From positions 1-64,000 of the forward strand of contig KN805379.1 of NCBI GenBank assembly GCA_000818945.1: DNA of 64,000 nt, written 5' to 3'. Below the pieces are notes generated by a model. That model was not told where the DNA came from. It made no database searches and worked only from the letters and a program-made list of their open reading frames with translations. Positions 29,156-38,527 of this stretch are shown here, piece after piece. A program made the position numbers and the translations under genes. Origin of the DNA: Schizochytrium sp. CCTCC M209059 (Eukaryota > Sar > Bigyra > Thraustochytrida > Thraustochytriidae). The stretch's first letter is position 1. The number at the start of each line of letters is the position of its first letter.

Positions 29156-29727
29156 CTAAAAGTAAGCCCCAGCAAGAATACGAAAGGCCAGGTCAAGGCG
29201 GCCGCCGGGGGCAGCCTCTTTCATCACGTGCTCTCGAGTCACGTCGGCGATCCTCGTGTGAAGTTCGTGAAGGATACCGGGAGTATAAGGAGCGACCTCA
29301 TTTTCGGGGAGTGATCTTTCAGCCTGAATGACCGTTTGAACAACCTTAACGACCTTGAGTCTAAGATCGTGGAGGGATTCGAAAGCGCTGTCGTTCACTT
29401 CGATGAGGCGACGCCGAAAATTGGGCTTGTCCTTGAAGTCCTCTTCAACAACCGCCTTCATGTCCGTATTCAGGTCTGTCCATCTGCTGTCACCCGCCGC
29501 GAGGAGGTCACTGCCGGTGTCCGTGGCATTAACGCCAGAAAAGAAAAGCATTGCGCCTTTTCCAATGAGCTTTGCAATGGCCTCGAGCGCCGGGGCCACC
29601 AGGGCCGCTACGATCGTCCTTTTCCGCCTAGCTTGGCGGCCACGGAGCTCCCGCCGCCGCTCCCTCGCGGGCTCGTTTCCGACTCAAGGTAGCCTCGCCG
29701 CACGTTGGCGGCGCTCCGCGTGCGCAT
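29156..29727 (-). pseudogene. Partial copy of the GT61 5' end joined to an unknown frame
   Basis: The ATG at 29727 opens Met-Arg-Thr-Arg-Ser-Ala-Ala-Asn-Val-Arg-Arg-Gly, close to the GT61 start Met-Arg-Thr-Arg-Gly-Ala-Ala-Tyr-Val-Arg-Pro-Gly, with 12 identical opening bases. That frame stops after about 39 codons. In the next frame Arg-Arg-Lys-Arg-Thr-Ile-Val-Ala-Ala-Leu-Val-Ala corresponds to the GT61 pre-anchor and anchor start Lys-Arg-Lys-Arg-Thr-Thr-Val-Ala-Ala-Leu-Val-Ala. The second frame stays open to 29156 for about 170 codons, without similarity to GT61 after the anchor. It reads either as a frameshifted tandem duplicate or as a spliced gene sharing the GT61 leader. The downstream part is unrecognised. 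Confidence 0.4.
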
Positions 29728-30260
29728 CCTGCTCCCGCTCGCCTGAGCAAGGACCTTCAAGGTCATTGATCGATTGATTGATCGATCGATTGATTTGATT
29801 TGATTTCATTGCGCTCCAGCGAAACCCGAATCAACTTGGGCCTGCATCATTTTCGAGCCGAGCCAAACCTAGCCTGTCGCCTTTCAGACACACACACAAA
29901 CACGCACGCACGAGGACTTGCGTGGCTTTCAGACGTTCTGCGAAGCTGGAGGGACGGGCAAGGTCACTCAGAGACCGAAGCGTCCGAAACAGCACGTGCA
30001 CGTTCATGGAAGGAAACCTTGTGCATTTCGTACCAGCAAGACTTCATCGTCGGAGCAAAGGAAATCGAACATTAGCGCGGGGTGACCAAGTTGAGGTAAT
30101 CTGACGAGTGTCGTGTCCCAGAGATTTCGATTAAACACCGCCACACGCGACCATTTTTGTCATAAAGAGGAAGCCCTTTCCCGACCAAACAAGCAAGGGG
30201 GAGAAACGAATACAAGCAAACAGGGAAACGTCATTTTTTTCAAAACCCCAAAACATCAAT
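29728..30260. other. Intergenic upstream of the helical-protein gene
   Basis: No supported gene. A GATTGATTGATCGATC cluster lies at about 29768-29805 and a CACACACAAACACGCACGCACG stretch near 29890. The last 150 bases are AT-richer and lead to a CATCAATATGG start. Confidence 0.55.
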
Positions 30261-32006
30261 ATGGACGCGCTCACCACGGTGCAGACACTGTGCGAGGCGT
30301 CGGCGACCCCGCACAGGGCCGCAGCAACATGCGCAAAAGCCATGTTGGGAGTAATCAACAATCAAGACGAAATTCGCGCCGATGAAACACTCCGCGCGTC
30401 CGCTCAAGATGCTTGCATCGCGCTCGTGCATTCTTGCCGAGGAGCTTCGCGCTGGGGAGCACTTCGTGCGCTGAGTGTACTGGGTCTATGTTCTGCAGAG
30501 CAAACCTCAAATTTAAGCGTTGCGCTCCTTCGAAATGACGAGGCCCTCGATCCTCGAGCACTTCGCGTGCTCGTTGCGGTCCTCCCCGCGGAATCCGGCG
30601 CCGAGCACGCCTTCCTGGACTTTTGTCTATCGACGAGCAAGGCACACCTCACGGAAGCCGTGCGGCAGTTACTGGAGCTTCGCAATGATCAAGGCGCAGG
30701 TGGCGCGGCCAATCTCGCGATGCGGCTGTTCAAATCCGGTTTTCTTGATCTTCTCGCTTCAGACCAAACGGATGACGCGCAAGAGAATGTCGCGCGCGCA
30801 GAAACAGTCTCACTTTTACTTTCTGCGCTTGGGTTCTGGTGGAAGCCCAGCAAGACTAGCTTTGCAACGGATCAAGTTCCTCGATCTTTTGATGCAGACT
30901 TTCTCGTCAACACTGTCCTGGCGCTCCCAGTCAAAGCTTCCTCGGCGGCACTTTGTTGCGGGGTCCTAGCTCTGCACATCGGCTTTAGCGCACAAGACAG
31001 ATCTGACGAGGACTTCATCTTCATGGAAGACCAGACTGCTTCCTCCCAGATCGTGCGTAAAATCTTTGAAAGACTGCGCAAGATCTCTGTCGCAGAGTCA
31101 GAATCAAGCGAGGCAAGCCAGGAAAGTCTCGAACTCTGGCTGTGGCCTCTCCTTTGCTTGTTGCGAACGTTGGCATCTTACGACGCGCCTGCGGCCGCAG
31201 CCATCGCGGTTGGCTTACCGTTCTCTTCTCGCCTGCCCCTTCATGTGCAGCACTGGGCTTGCGCGGCCCTTTCACTCACATCCCGGCCTCGTGGTCAAGT
31301 GCAAGAATGGGCGCTTAAAATTTCTCGCAATGAGACATGGTTCTGCGGGACAGAGCGTGATGCAAGAGCCTTGGCCAAAGCCGCACTGAGCGCGCGCCAT
31401 TTCTGCATTGCCACAGGGCTCGAAATTGCTTTCCCTCACACTGTCTTGGCTCCAGAGACCTGGCTGGCAGCCTTTGCGCAAAACGAGGAGCTTCAAGCGC
31501 ACACCTCAGTCGAGATGCTTGGTCTGCTCGCTATTCTCAACTTTAAGGGGGGGTTGCGCACGAAGTTGGTCTTTCCGTTGGCCATGATAACAAAGGAGGT
31601 CCCGTGGCAACTTCGTACAGCTCATCTTATCTTGATCGCATCTCTTGGAACGCAGGCACAGCTCCCGACTTGGGACCCCATCGTCTCTGCGCTTTTCGAC
31701 AGTCCTCATGTCCAAGTTCGCGAGGCAGCCTGCGCATGTGCTTGCCAATGCCGGCCCAAAGACGAAGCCATGCGCTTCGGCGTCCTTACAAACTCTGCAT
31801 CCCCTTGGGCTAGGGTCGTTTGTTTGACAAGTCCTCAAGACGGATGGACACATTTTGTCAAGCGTGCTCTGGACCCACCTTTTGAGTTCGAGCCTGTCTC
31901 CGCCTCATCCACCAAACACGCACGTCCACAATTCGTCATCGTTCCAGGAGTTCTTTCCGAGTCTTTCGACCTGCTTTTGCAATGGTATCCGCAAGAAATT
32001 AATTAG
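30261..32006 (+). CDS. Unrecognised alpha-helical (ARM/HEAT-like) protein
   Basis: A 581-residue protein starting at ATG in good context. I do not recognise a named family. Repeated amphipathic helices rich in Ala, Leu, Cys and Ser, with pairs such as Trp-Gly-Ala-Leu-Arg-Ala-Leu-Ser-Val-Leu-Gly-Leu and Val-Arg-Glu-Ala-Ala-Cys-Ala-Cys-Ala, suggest an alpha-solenoid of the ARM/HEAT type over most of its length. There is no signal peptide, transmembrane segment or catalytic motif. The codon use looks like that of the neighbouring vWA gene and the uninterrupted length supports a real gene. It may be a scaffold or adaptor, but nothing in the context identifies a partner. Confidence 0.8.
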   Translation: MDALTTVQTLCEASATPHRAAATCAKAMLGVINNQDEIRADETLRASAQDACIALVHSCRGASRWGALRALSVLGLCSAEQTSNLSVALLRNDEALDPRALRVLVAVLPAESGAEHAFLDFCLSTSKAHLTEAVRQLLELRNDQGAGGAANLAMRLFKSGFLDLLASDQTDDAQENVARAETVSLLLSALGFWWKPSKTSFATDQVPRSFDADFLVNTVLALPVKASSAALCCGVLALHIGFSAQDRSDEDFIFMEDQTASSQIVRKIFERLRKISVAESESSEASQESLELWLWPLLCLLRTLASYDAPAAAAIAVGLPFSSRLPLHVQHWACAALSLTSRPRGQVQEWALKISRNETWFCGTERDARALAKAALSARHFCIATGLEIAFPHTVLAPETWLAAFAQNEELQAHTSVEMLGLLAILNFKGGLRTKLVFPLAMITKEVPWQLRTAHLILIASLGTQAQLPTWDPIVSALFDSPHVQVREAACACACQCRPKDEAMRFGVLTNSASPWARVVCLTSPQDGWTHFVKRALDPPFEFEPVSASSTKHARPQFVIVPGVLSESFDLLLQWYPQEIN

Positions 32007-32698
32007 GTCTAGCCTAGGCATTCAACGAAGAAGCATCTTTTCATTGTCGTTCATTCGTGCTACGGATCTTCGCAATTATTATTTTTTTTCAAGCCTGCTG
32101 GACGTGACAATTTCATAAGTGAGTCAATCACCAGCCAACTTGAACCTGAGAAATTCCCAAGCGGTTTTTCCCATGTAGCCTAGTATACAAGAAGAGAGGG
32201 ACTCGGAGGGGTGGCGAGGGTGGGCCAAAAAATGTAGAAGAAAGAAAAGGTCGCGGAAGACGGACAGACTGCCCACTTCGCATGGCCGCGAATACCTACT
32301 CGAGTAGCGCTTTCCCCTCGGGATGTCCGAAGGGACAAAGGCCATCCCAGCACATGCCTGGACTGCACGGGGAGGGGAGAAGCCGGCGAGGTGACTCATC
32401 GCCGCTAGTTCGGACCCATGGCACGCAGAGATGACCGCGGCGAGCACCTAGGGTCGCTAGGTCGGTGAATAGAGACCGCTTATCACAGTCCGTACTTGTC
32501 CGACATGCGCGCAACCAGCCTTGGACGAGTTTTTGGCCCAAGGGGCCGAGCAGCGCGGACGTAGGGATGAAAGCCTTGACTCATCGGAAAATCCGGTACA
32601 TCAGGGGTTCAAGCAGAACGTCAAGTCGTAGACACCAAACCCGTCCGAGGTAGCTCGTCTCAAGATTGCTCCACGCCACTCCAACAACAAGGACAACA
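32007..32698. other. Intergenic upstream of the double-vWA gene
   Basis: Nothing supported. No tandem arrays comparable to those upstream of other genes; short open frames on both strands lack any domain. Confidence 0.55.
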
Positions 32699-34627
32699 AT
32701 GACGCGAAACAACGTGATTTTCCTCGCTCTCTTCGCCACTCTCGCGCTTGCATGCATCCCGCAAGCCTTTGCACAGACATGTTCAGGGATTACAAAACAA
32801 TGCACTTGCCGGGAGCCTCGAACTGTTCTTTTTTTACTCGATGTATCGCGCAGCCTCAATCGTACGACCCTTCTCGATGTCTACGTCGAGGCGATTCGCA
32901 AGCTTCACTGCGGTCTAAATCTAGCGCCAACGACAGGCGACGCTGGATATGATGCCATCGGACTCATCACCTTTGGCTCCAAGGAGCGCATTGAAATTCC
33001 GGTCGCACGCTACACCGAGACTGACTGGCTCGATGAGCTTGATCGATTCCGCGAGGGAAACCCCGCTGTATCAAATTGGAGCGAGTGCTGCACGCCTCTC
33101 GCAAGTGCGTTTGACCTTGCGCGGAGAGACTTGGAGGCTGGCGAGCTTGAAGGTCGCATCAGTCTCCACGATAGCAATGTCCTCGTACAAGTCCTCACTG
33201 ATGGCTTCCCGGTACAAAACAGGCTCACCATCGAGCCTCAAGAGTACCGACGCTGGACGCAAGAAAAATATTGTCCGAGTCGGTACCGGATGCGACTAGT
33301 TCCCCGAATGGCCGGAATTCTTGAAGCGACGCCTTTCAATGCAACTGTCAGCACCATGCTTTTGCACAACCGCAAGGGTTTGGACAAAATGGATGCTATG
33401 GACTACTTTTCTGGACTCAACTTGCCCGAGTATGAAATTTCTCGCAAGAGACAGCCCTACATCGAGGAGCGTCAAGGCAAAGGGTATCGCTGCACACATA
33501 CGCCAAAGTTCTTTCCCGTCGTCACAGCCCCGGCAGAGGATCATGTCGACGCACTCGACGAGTCGATGAGCGCAGTTGACGTTGCAAATGCCATTTTGGT
33601 CCTCATGTGCGGAAGTGACATGGTCGCCATTGGCGACCCTTGTCCTGGGACGCTTGCACCCACGAGCAATCCCACGATACTTACGCCTCAGCCTACGCCG
33701 AGTCCCACGCACGCTGTGTCGGCCTGTCTTGGAGACAAAGACCTCATCTTCCTTGTGGATAGCTCGAACTCAATTTCTGATCTCGAAGTCGACGATGACG
33801 GCGTGGAGCGACAAGTCCGCTTCCAGGATTTTGTGCTGCAAATTGCAGAAGATCTACAGCGCATTCAGACGGAGGGAGCAGTCAGGCAACGCACGGGACT
33901 CATTACTTTTTCCAGAACGATTCAAGAGAGGATCCCCCTTGCAGCGTACAACTTTTCTGAATGGCACGATGAAGTCGAGAACGTACGTGCCATGGCGACA
34001 GACCTTGTAGGATGCTGCACCCCTACTGCCGAGGCATTCCGTGCTGCTCGTAAAATGCTCGAGGCTCGCACAGAATACAGCGACAACCCAGCCATCGTCT
34101 TTGTCATCACCGATGGAATTCCGATGATCAACAAGGAGCCCTATGAGAATGTACCTGGGGATCTCGGCGGCGAGGTTCAATATCGGCGCGGGGACGCCAC
34201 GGGGTCAACGGCAGAGGGACGTACCATGACGCTTGGAGAGTATCGAAGCTCTGTCGTCTTTAAAGAGGCACAAGATCTCAATGCCGTCGGTAATGTAACA
34301 ACCATGCTTGTCGGTGTGCGGAACAACCAGGGCGCTGCGACTCAGGTCGAGTACTTTCTTGGGGACGAAAACCAAATCACGTCATGCAAAGGCGACTACG
34401 ACGTTTCACCTCTTGTCTGCTCCAGTTGTGCGGGGAAAACGGACCCGTGCCTGGGCGAGGACTCTTCAGGCGAGTGTTGGGTCACGGGCAGCGTAGATCA
34501 CAGCTGCTCGGCGTTTTACACGCAAGGTCTTGTACAGGCAGCACAAGAGGCTGTCACGGACGATCTCGACTCGCTCATCACTAGCTTGAGTGAGTTCATT
34601 TGTGGCGCAGACTTCGTCTCTGAATGA
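32699..34627 (+). CDS. Secreted protein with two von Willebrand factor A domains
   Basis: From the ATG at 32699 the 642-residue protein begins with a clear signal peptide (Met-Thr-Arg-Asn-Asn, then a Leu/Ala/Phe core ending Ala-Phe-Ala-Gln at about 25). Two vWA domains follow, each with a full MIDAS metal site. The first has Asp48-x-Ser-x-Ser, a Cys-Cys-Thr-Pro threonine and Leu-Thr-Asp-Gly. The second has Asp354-x-Ser-x-Ser, the same Cys-Cys-Thr-Pro and Ile-Thr-Asp-Gly. A Pro/Thr/Ser linker separates them, and a Cys-rich segment follows the second domain. The repeated architecture implies internal duplication. Such proteins bind ligands through the metal ion, in matrix or adhesion. There is no C-terminal anchor. 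An AATAAA at 34631 directly follows the stop. Confidence 0.9.
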   Translation: MTRNNVIFLALFATLALACIPQAFAQTCSGITKQCTCREPRTVLFLLDVSRSLNRTTLLDVYVEAIRKLHCGLNLAPTTGDAGYDAIGLITFGSKERIEIPVARYTETDWLDELDRFREGNPAVSNWSECCTPLASAFDLARRDLEAGELEGRISLHDSNVLVQVLTDGFPVQNRLTIEPQEYRRWTQEKYCPSRYRMRLVPRMAGILEATPFNATVSTMLLHNRKGLDKMDAMDYFSGLNLPEYEISRKRQPYIEERQGKGYRCTHTPKFFPVVTAPAEDHVDALDESMSAVDVANAILVLMCGSDMVAIGDPCPGTLAPTSNPTILTPQPTPSPTHAVSACLGDKDLIFLVDSSNSISDLEVDDDGVERQVRFQDFVLQIAEDLQRIQTEGAVRQRTGLITFSRTIQERIPLAAYNFSEWHDEVENVRAMATDLVGCCTPTAEAFRAARKMLEARTEYSDNPAIVFVITDGIPMINKEPYENVPGDLGGEVQYRRGDATGSTAEGRTMTLGEYRSSVVFKEAQDLNAVGNVTTMLVGVRNNQGAATQVEYFLGDENQITSCKGDYDVSPLVCSSCAGKTDPCLGEDSSGECWVTGSVDHSCSAFYTQGLVQAAQEAVTDDLDSLITSLSEFICGADFVSE

Positions 34628-34740
34628 ATGAATAAAGAAAGAAAGCAAAACGAATATGTTATTCCTAACTCTGGACCTTTTCCTACCTCCTACATTCTGT
34701 CCCTCTGTGTTTGCGTTTTATACTTTGCCAGGCAGCAGCA

Positions 34741-37200
34741 TTACGGCTCGCGGCATCTCGCCGTAGCCTCGATAATATCGTCTTCATTGAGAAAGGTGAC
34801 TGTTTTGCCGAGCGGATTATAGGTCGGTGCAGCGGTAGCACACTGCCAGGGCCGATTTTTCAGATGCCCACTCGCCTGCAGCGCTGTAATGGTCCCGGCA
34901 AAGGGTTGCTGGCCCTGCTTGCACACGTCCGCGAAGACGACCGGGATCTGAGGGAAGCGATCCAGGACAGCGCGCATGCCTTCGGTCGGTCGCCCGAGCG
35001 TCGGGCAATCAACGACAAGAGGCCGCTCGGTTCCCTCGTCGCCTGAAGCCGTCGCGGCAAGAGAAGCAGCGGCTCGCAACGAGGTAGGGACTCCATTTCC
35101 GTAGGAGAAAACAAGGAGGTCTGGCGTCTCGGTGCCGCTTGCCCACACCTTTTGGGCGTCCTCACTTGATGAGACATCTGCTGGGGTAGGCGCCGTCCCA
35201 GGCGCGTTCGTGTACGCCATGACAGTCTCAAAGCCGAGCATCGGTTCGTCCGCACTTGGGTACTCACGGAGCCAATGTGTATCCTCGTCAGAGAACAGGC
35301 TCCTGCGGTACAAGAGGTCGGTCGAGTCGACGGACATGATCACGCGACCGGCGTGCTTGGCCTGATACAAGGCGTGGCGCATCCCACGCACATAGTCCCA
35401 GCCGTTTGAAAAGCAGACGACGTCAAGTCCGGGAGGCAAGTGCAGCGTGTTGTGCGTATGAAAGTTACCACCAAAGACGCCCTTGTCAAAGCCCTGAAGA
35501 CGGATAACCATGCCATCCCGCTGCGCGCCACCCGAGCACCAGTATGACATGACAATCTCGAAGAAAAGATCTGCGGCGCAGTCCAGGTACTTGGCATAAG
35601 GCATCTCAACAATTGGTGCGAGACCTGACTGCGCAAACCCAAGACCAATGCCAAAGACGGACGTCTCATCGGGCGGAACATCCTGGACGCGCTCCGGAAA
35701 GCTGTTGGCAAGGTCATCGGTGACACGGTAATAACCTCCGTGACGAACGTCTTCGCCAATGTAAACGGCGGCTGGGTCGCTCGCGAGAGCTTCGTGAAAG
35801 ACCTGGTTCATGTGCGTGCGCATCGGTTGTGGCTTGCGTTTGCGGGACGCTCTGCCAGCTTCCGCATCGCCCTCACTACTTCCATGGTTGCTGCCGCTGT
35901 TTGCGGTGAGGAGACTGGCAAGTGGGGCTTGCGTTTTCTCAAGCACCTGTTCGCGAGTCTCAATCTTGGGTTCAGCCGCTGCGCGTACAAAGGCGTCCTC
36001 CACCTGGCCGCGAAGGTCCTTCCACCACGCCTCGAGATCGGCAGCACTGTCGACGAGACCAAGATCGAGAGCTTGCAGACACGCGTCCTCGAGGGGATTC
36101 GCGGCGGCAGCGGCCTCAATCTCGTGCGCTTCGAGGTAATTACCCTGCCGGTCCGTCGCGGCGTGGCCGAAACGCCGCGTAATGCCGTCGAGCAACAGGA
36201 TAGCTGGCCGCGCTCGCTTCCGGACGTAGCCAAGCGCATCTTCCGTCGTCTTCCAAAGGTCGTTGAGGTCCACATGGCCGGCGCCTGCTCCCGTGGTCTG
36301 GAAAACTTTCATTCCCGAGGATTGGAGCATGTGACGAAGATACCCGTGGCCCTTGAGAGAGATGCAGAGCTCGTTGTTGGTAATGACCATGAGAGCGGGG
36401 GTCTTGAAGCCTCTGAACTGTGCGTATTTAGCAAGATTCATGGCCGAGAGGGTCATGGCGTTGTTGACGGAGCCGTCGCCCAGACTGACGATGCTCACTG
36501 CATCAGATGGGAACCGGGCTTTATCCTCCCCCAAGAGGCGGGGCGCGAGACGAATGCCCATCGCACGCCCCACTGCTGGTGGGCACTGCGAGGCAAGCGT
36601 CGAAGTCACGTAGAAATCGCACTCCCCGCCGCCGAGCGCGCAGTGGTGACCTGCGGTGACCGGGTCGAGGCTCGAGCACACATATGCGCGAGCTCGATCG
36701 AGCAGCACGTCTTCCTCGGGGCGAACTGCGAACTGGCGCGAGAGTTGTACCGCAACATGGCGGTAATGGAGCGCCATCGGGTCATTTTGGCGCCCAAGGA
36801 GGCCGAGGACGCCAACAAGCTCCTCGCCGCAGGGCCCGATCGTGTAAAAGCCTTCTCCAAGGTACGACGCAATGCGAGCCTCGGTGTGAAGCAAAAAGGT
36901 CGCGAACCCCGCGCGAAGCCACGTCCGCGCCATGTCCGGCGTCAGCGACGCGGGTGTGCCATGCCCAGGACCGTTGCCGGGTCTCTTTGGCGCGGCGGCG
37001 GCGAGGTCTGCGAGCCACTTTTCGAACACGTCCCGCTGCTGCACCTCGACCAGCTCCTCGAGCCTCTTGGCCGCCTCGTCGCGCTTGTCGGCGTACACGG
37101 AGAGCGCGCGCACGCTTCGCGCCCCGCGCCGCCCCGGGCCCCCGCCCGCCCTGCTCGCCCTGCTCGCGCTCGCCGCCGCGCGCTTGGCCACGCGGCGCAT
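34741..37200 (-). CDS. Fused alpha/beta E1 of a 2-oxoacid dehydrogenase (branched-chain type)
   Basis: Thiamine-diphosphate decarboxylase component feeding a lipoyl E2, most like branched-chain 2-oxoacid dehydrogenase. The ATG at 37200 gives 819 residues with an Arg/Ala/Ser-rich, acid-free first 35, a good mitochondrial presequence; the frame continues upstream through repeat DNA without need. Residues about 55-430 form the alpha-type half, with the TPP motif Gly-Asp-Gly-Ser-Val-Asn-Asn and a terminal Asn-Asn some 25 residues later. After a charged linker comes the beta-type half, with Tyr-Ile-Gly-Glu-Asp-Val, Phe-Gly-Ile-Gly-Leu-Gly-Phe-Ala and a transketolase C-terminal domain. In most eukaryotes alpha and beta are separate genes. 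Fused forms are known from bacteria, so transfer or an independent fusion is possible. Confidence 0.85.
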   Translation of the reverse strand: MRRVAKRAAASASRASRAGGGPGRRGARSVRALSVYADKRDEAAKRLEELVEVQQRDVFEKWLADLAAAAPKRPGNGPGHGTPASLTPDMARTWLRAGFATFLLHTEARIASYLGEGFYTIGPCGEELVGVLGLLGRQNDPMALHYRHVAVQLSRQFAVRPEEDVLLDRARAYVCSSLDPVTAGHHCALGGGECDFYVTSTLASQCPPAVGRAMGIRLAPRLLGEDKARFPSDAVSIVSLGDGSVNNAMTLSAMNLAKYAQFRGFKTPALMVITNNELCISLKGHGYLRHMLQSSGMKVFQTTGAGAGHVDLNDLWKTTEDALGYVRKRARPAILLLDGITRRFGHAATDRQGNYLEAHEIEAAAAANPLEDACLQALDLGLVDSAADLEAWWKDLRGQVEDAFVRAAAEPKIETREQVLEKTQAPLASLLTANSGSNHGSSEGDAEAGRASRKRKPQPMRTHMNQVFHEALASDPAAVYIGEDVRHGGYYRVTDDLANSFPERVQDVPPDETSVFGIGLGFAQSGLAPIVEMPYAKYLDCAADLFFEIVMSYWCSGGAQRDGMVIRLQGFDKGVFGGNFHTHNTLHLPPGLDVVCFSNGWDYVRGMRHALYQAKHAGRVIMSVDSTDLLYRRSLFSDEDTHWLREYPSADEPMLGFETVMAYTNAPGTAPTPADVSSSEDAQKVWASGTETPDLLVFSYGNGVPTSLRAAASLAATASGDEGTERPLVVDCPTLGRPTEGMRAVLDRFPQIPVVFADVCKQGQQPFAGTITALQASGHLKNRPWQCATAAPTYNPLGKTVTFLNEDDIIEATARCREP

Positions 37201-38527
37201 GGTCGCCCCTTCCCTTCGTCCGCTCTCGCACGCGTCCCGAGCTAGCTCCGACGCGCGTCTGCGCGCCCGAGCGGACGCGCCTCGCCTCGCGTCGCCTCGC
37301 CTCGCCTCGCCTCGCCTCGCGTCGCCTCGCGTCGTGCCGCGGCGTGCGTGCCCGCTCCCGCGAACTGGGACTGCCGAGGAGGGATCGCGCTGCGCTGCCA
37401 TTATGCGCAGCGGGCGACGGCGAGGCCCAAATCGCGCGCACATCCCCGCGCTCGCAATTCGCATCCCGGGATGCTGCGTGCCGGGGATACGGCGCGAATG
37501 GCGGAGGGAGGGAGGGAGCAAGGAAGCAAGGCGCTGGACTTGCACGGAAGCGAGGGCGAGGGCGACGGGGAGGAGGCGGGGCGGAATTTGGCTGCGTGGC
37601 TTGATGGGGGAAAGAGGCTGGGTGACGACGTTTTGGTGGCGGCGGCTGAAATGAAGAGCTTCGGGCCGTGCACGGGAAGATAGATGAGGCGAGATGTACA
37701 CTCTGGCTGAGCAGGCGTGGCGGGTTTGGATCCAGCGGTGGTGACGCTGAGCATCGGACAGAACATGCCAAGCCTCTATCACTTTTTTGACTGCGCTGCT
37801 GCCTTGGCGTTGTCTTTGTCTTGGGTCTCCTTCCTTCCCTACTAAGATCACAATTTGATCTGATCTGAGACTCTCATCTCAGCTTGAACATCCTGATTTT
37901 GATCACATCTTCTAACCCCCCCCCCCCCCCTCGCATACATACACCTCGCCACCACCCTACGTAGCTAGCTCTGCTCCTCGGCCTCTCCTTCCGCTCGCAG
38001 TCGCAGCTGTCGCTTTTTGCTGCTATCCCAAGTCCCAAACTCCCTCCTGGGCTTCTTCAAGCCCCGCCATTTCCCGACCGCCAAGCGTCCACAATCGCAC
38101 GGCGCCCCGATGACTGCGCAGTCCTCCTCCTGCTCCTGCTCCTGCTCCTCGCCCTCCTCCCCGCCCTCCTCGTCGGCCTTCTCCTCGTTGGCCTTCTCCT
38201 CGTCCTGCCCGAAGAGCGACGACGGTGGTCAACAAGGACGACGCCGGCTCGTAGATCAGATCATCCGTCTCTATCTTCGCCAAAACCCCTTGCGAGGTCG
38301 CGGCTGCGCGGCGAGCGGGCGCCGCGGGCGCGCACGCGACAGACTCGAGGCGGAGACCGTGCGCCGGGACACAGGCCGCGGCGCCGACCGCGCCGTGTGC
38401 GGAGGGCGGCGGCAGCTGCGACGAGAGCCGCGGCAGCGGCGGCAGTGGCGGCGGCAGCAACGGCGAGGCGCCCGCGCAGACCGTCAGGGCACCGCAAACT
38501 CCGGAGGCGCCGCGTTTTCTGTGCAGG
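37201..38527. other. Divergent intergenic between E1 and RhoGEF genes
   Basis: No supported gene. It serves as a divergent upstream region. It contains a CCTCG array (next entry), a 14-base poly-C run near 37917-37930, and CTCCTGCTCC triplet-rich sequence at about 38126-38210. Long Arg/Ala/Pro-rich frames on either strand are compositional. Confidence 0.6.
37280..37333. repeat. (CCTCG) pentanucleotide array with CGTCG variants
   Basis: About ten units, 80 bp upstream of the E1 ATG, so on the coding strand the unit reads CGAGG. Same unit as at 8741 and 52161. Confidence 0.95.
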
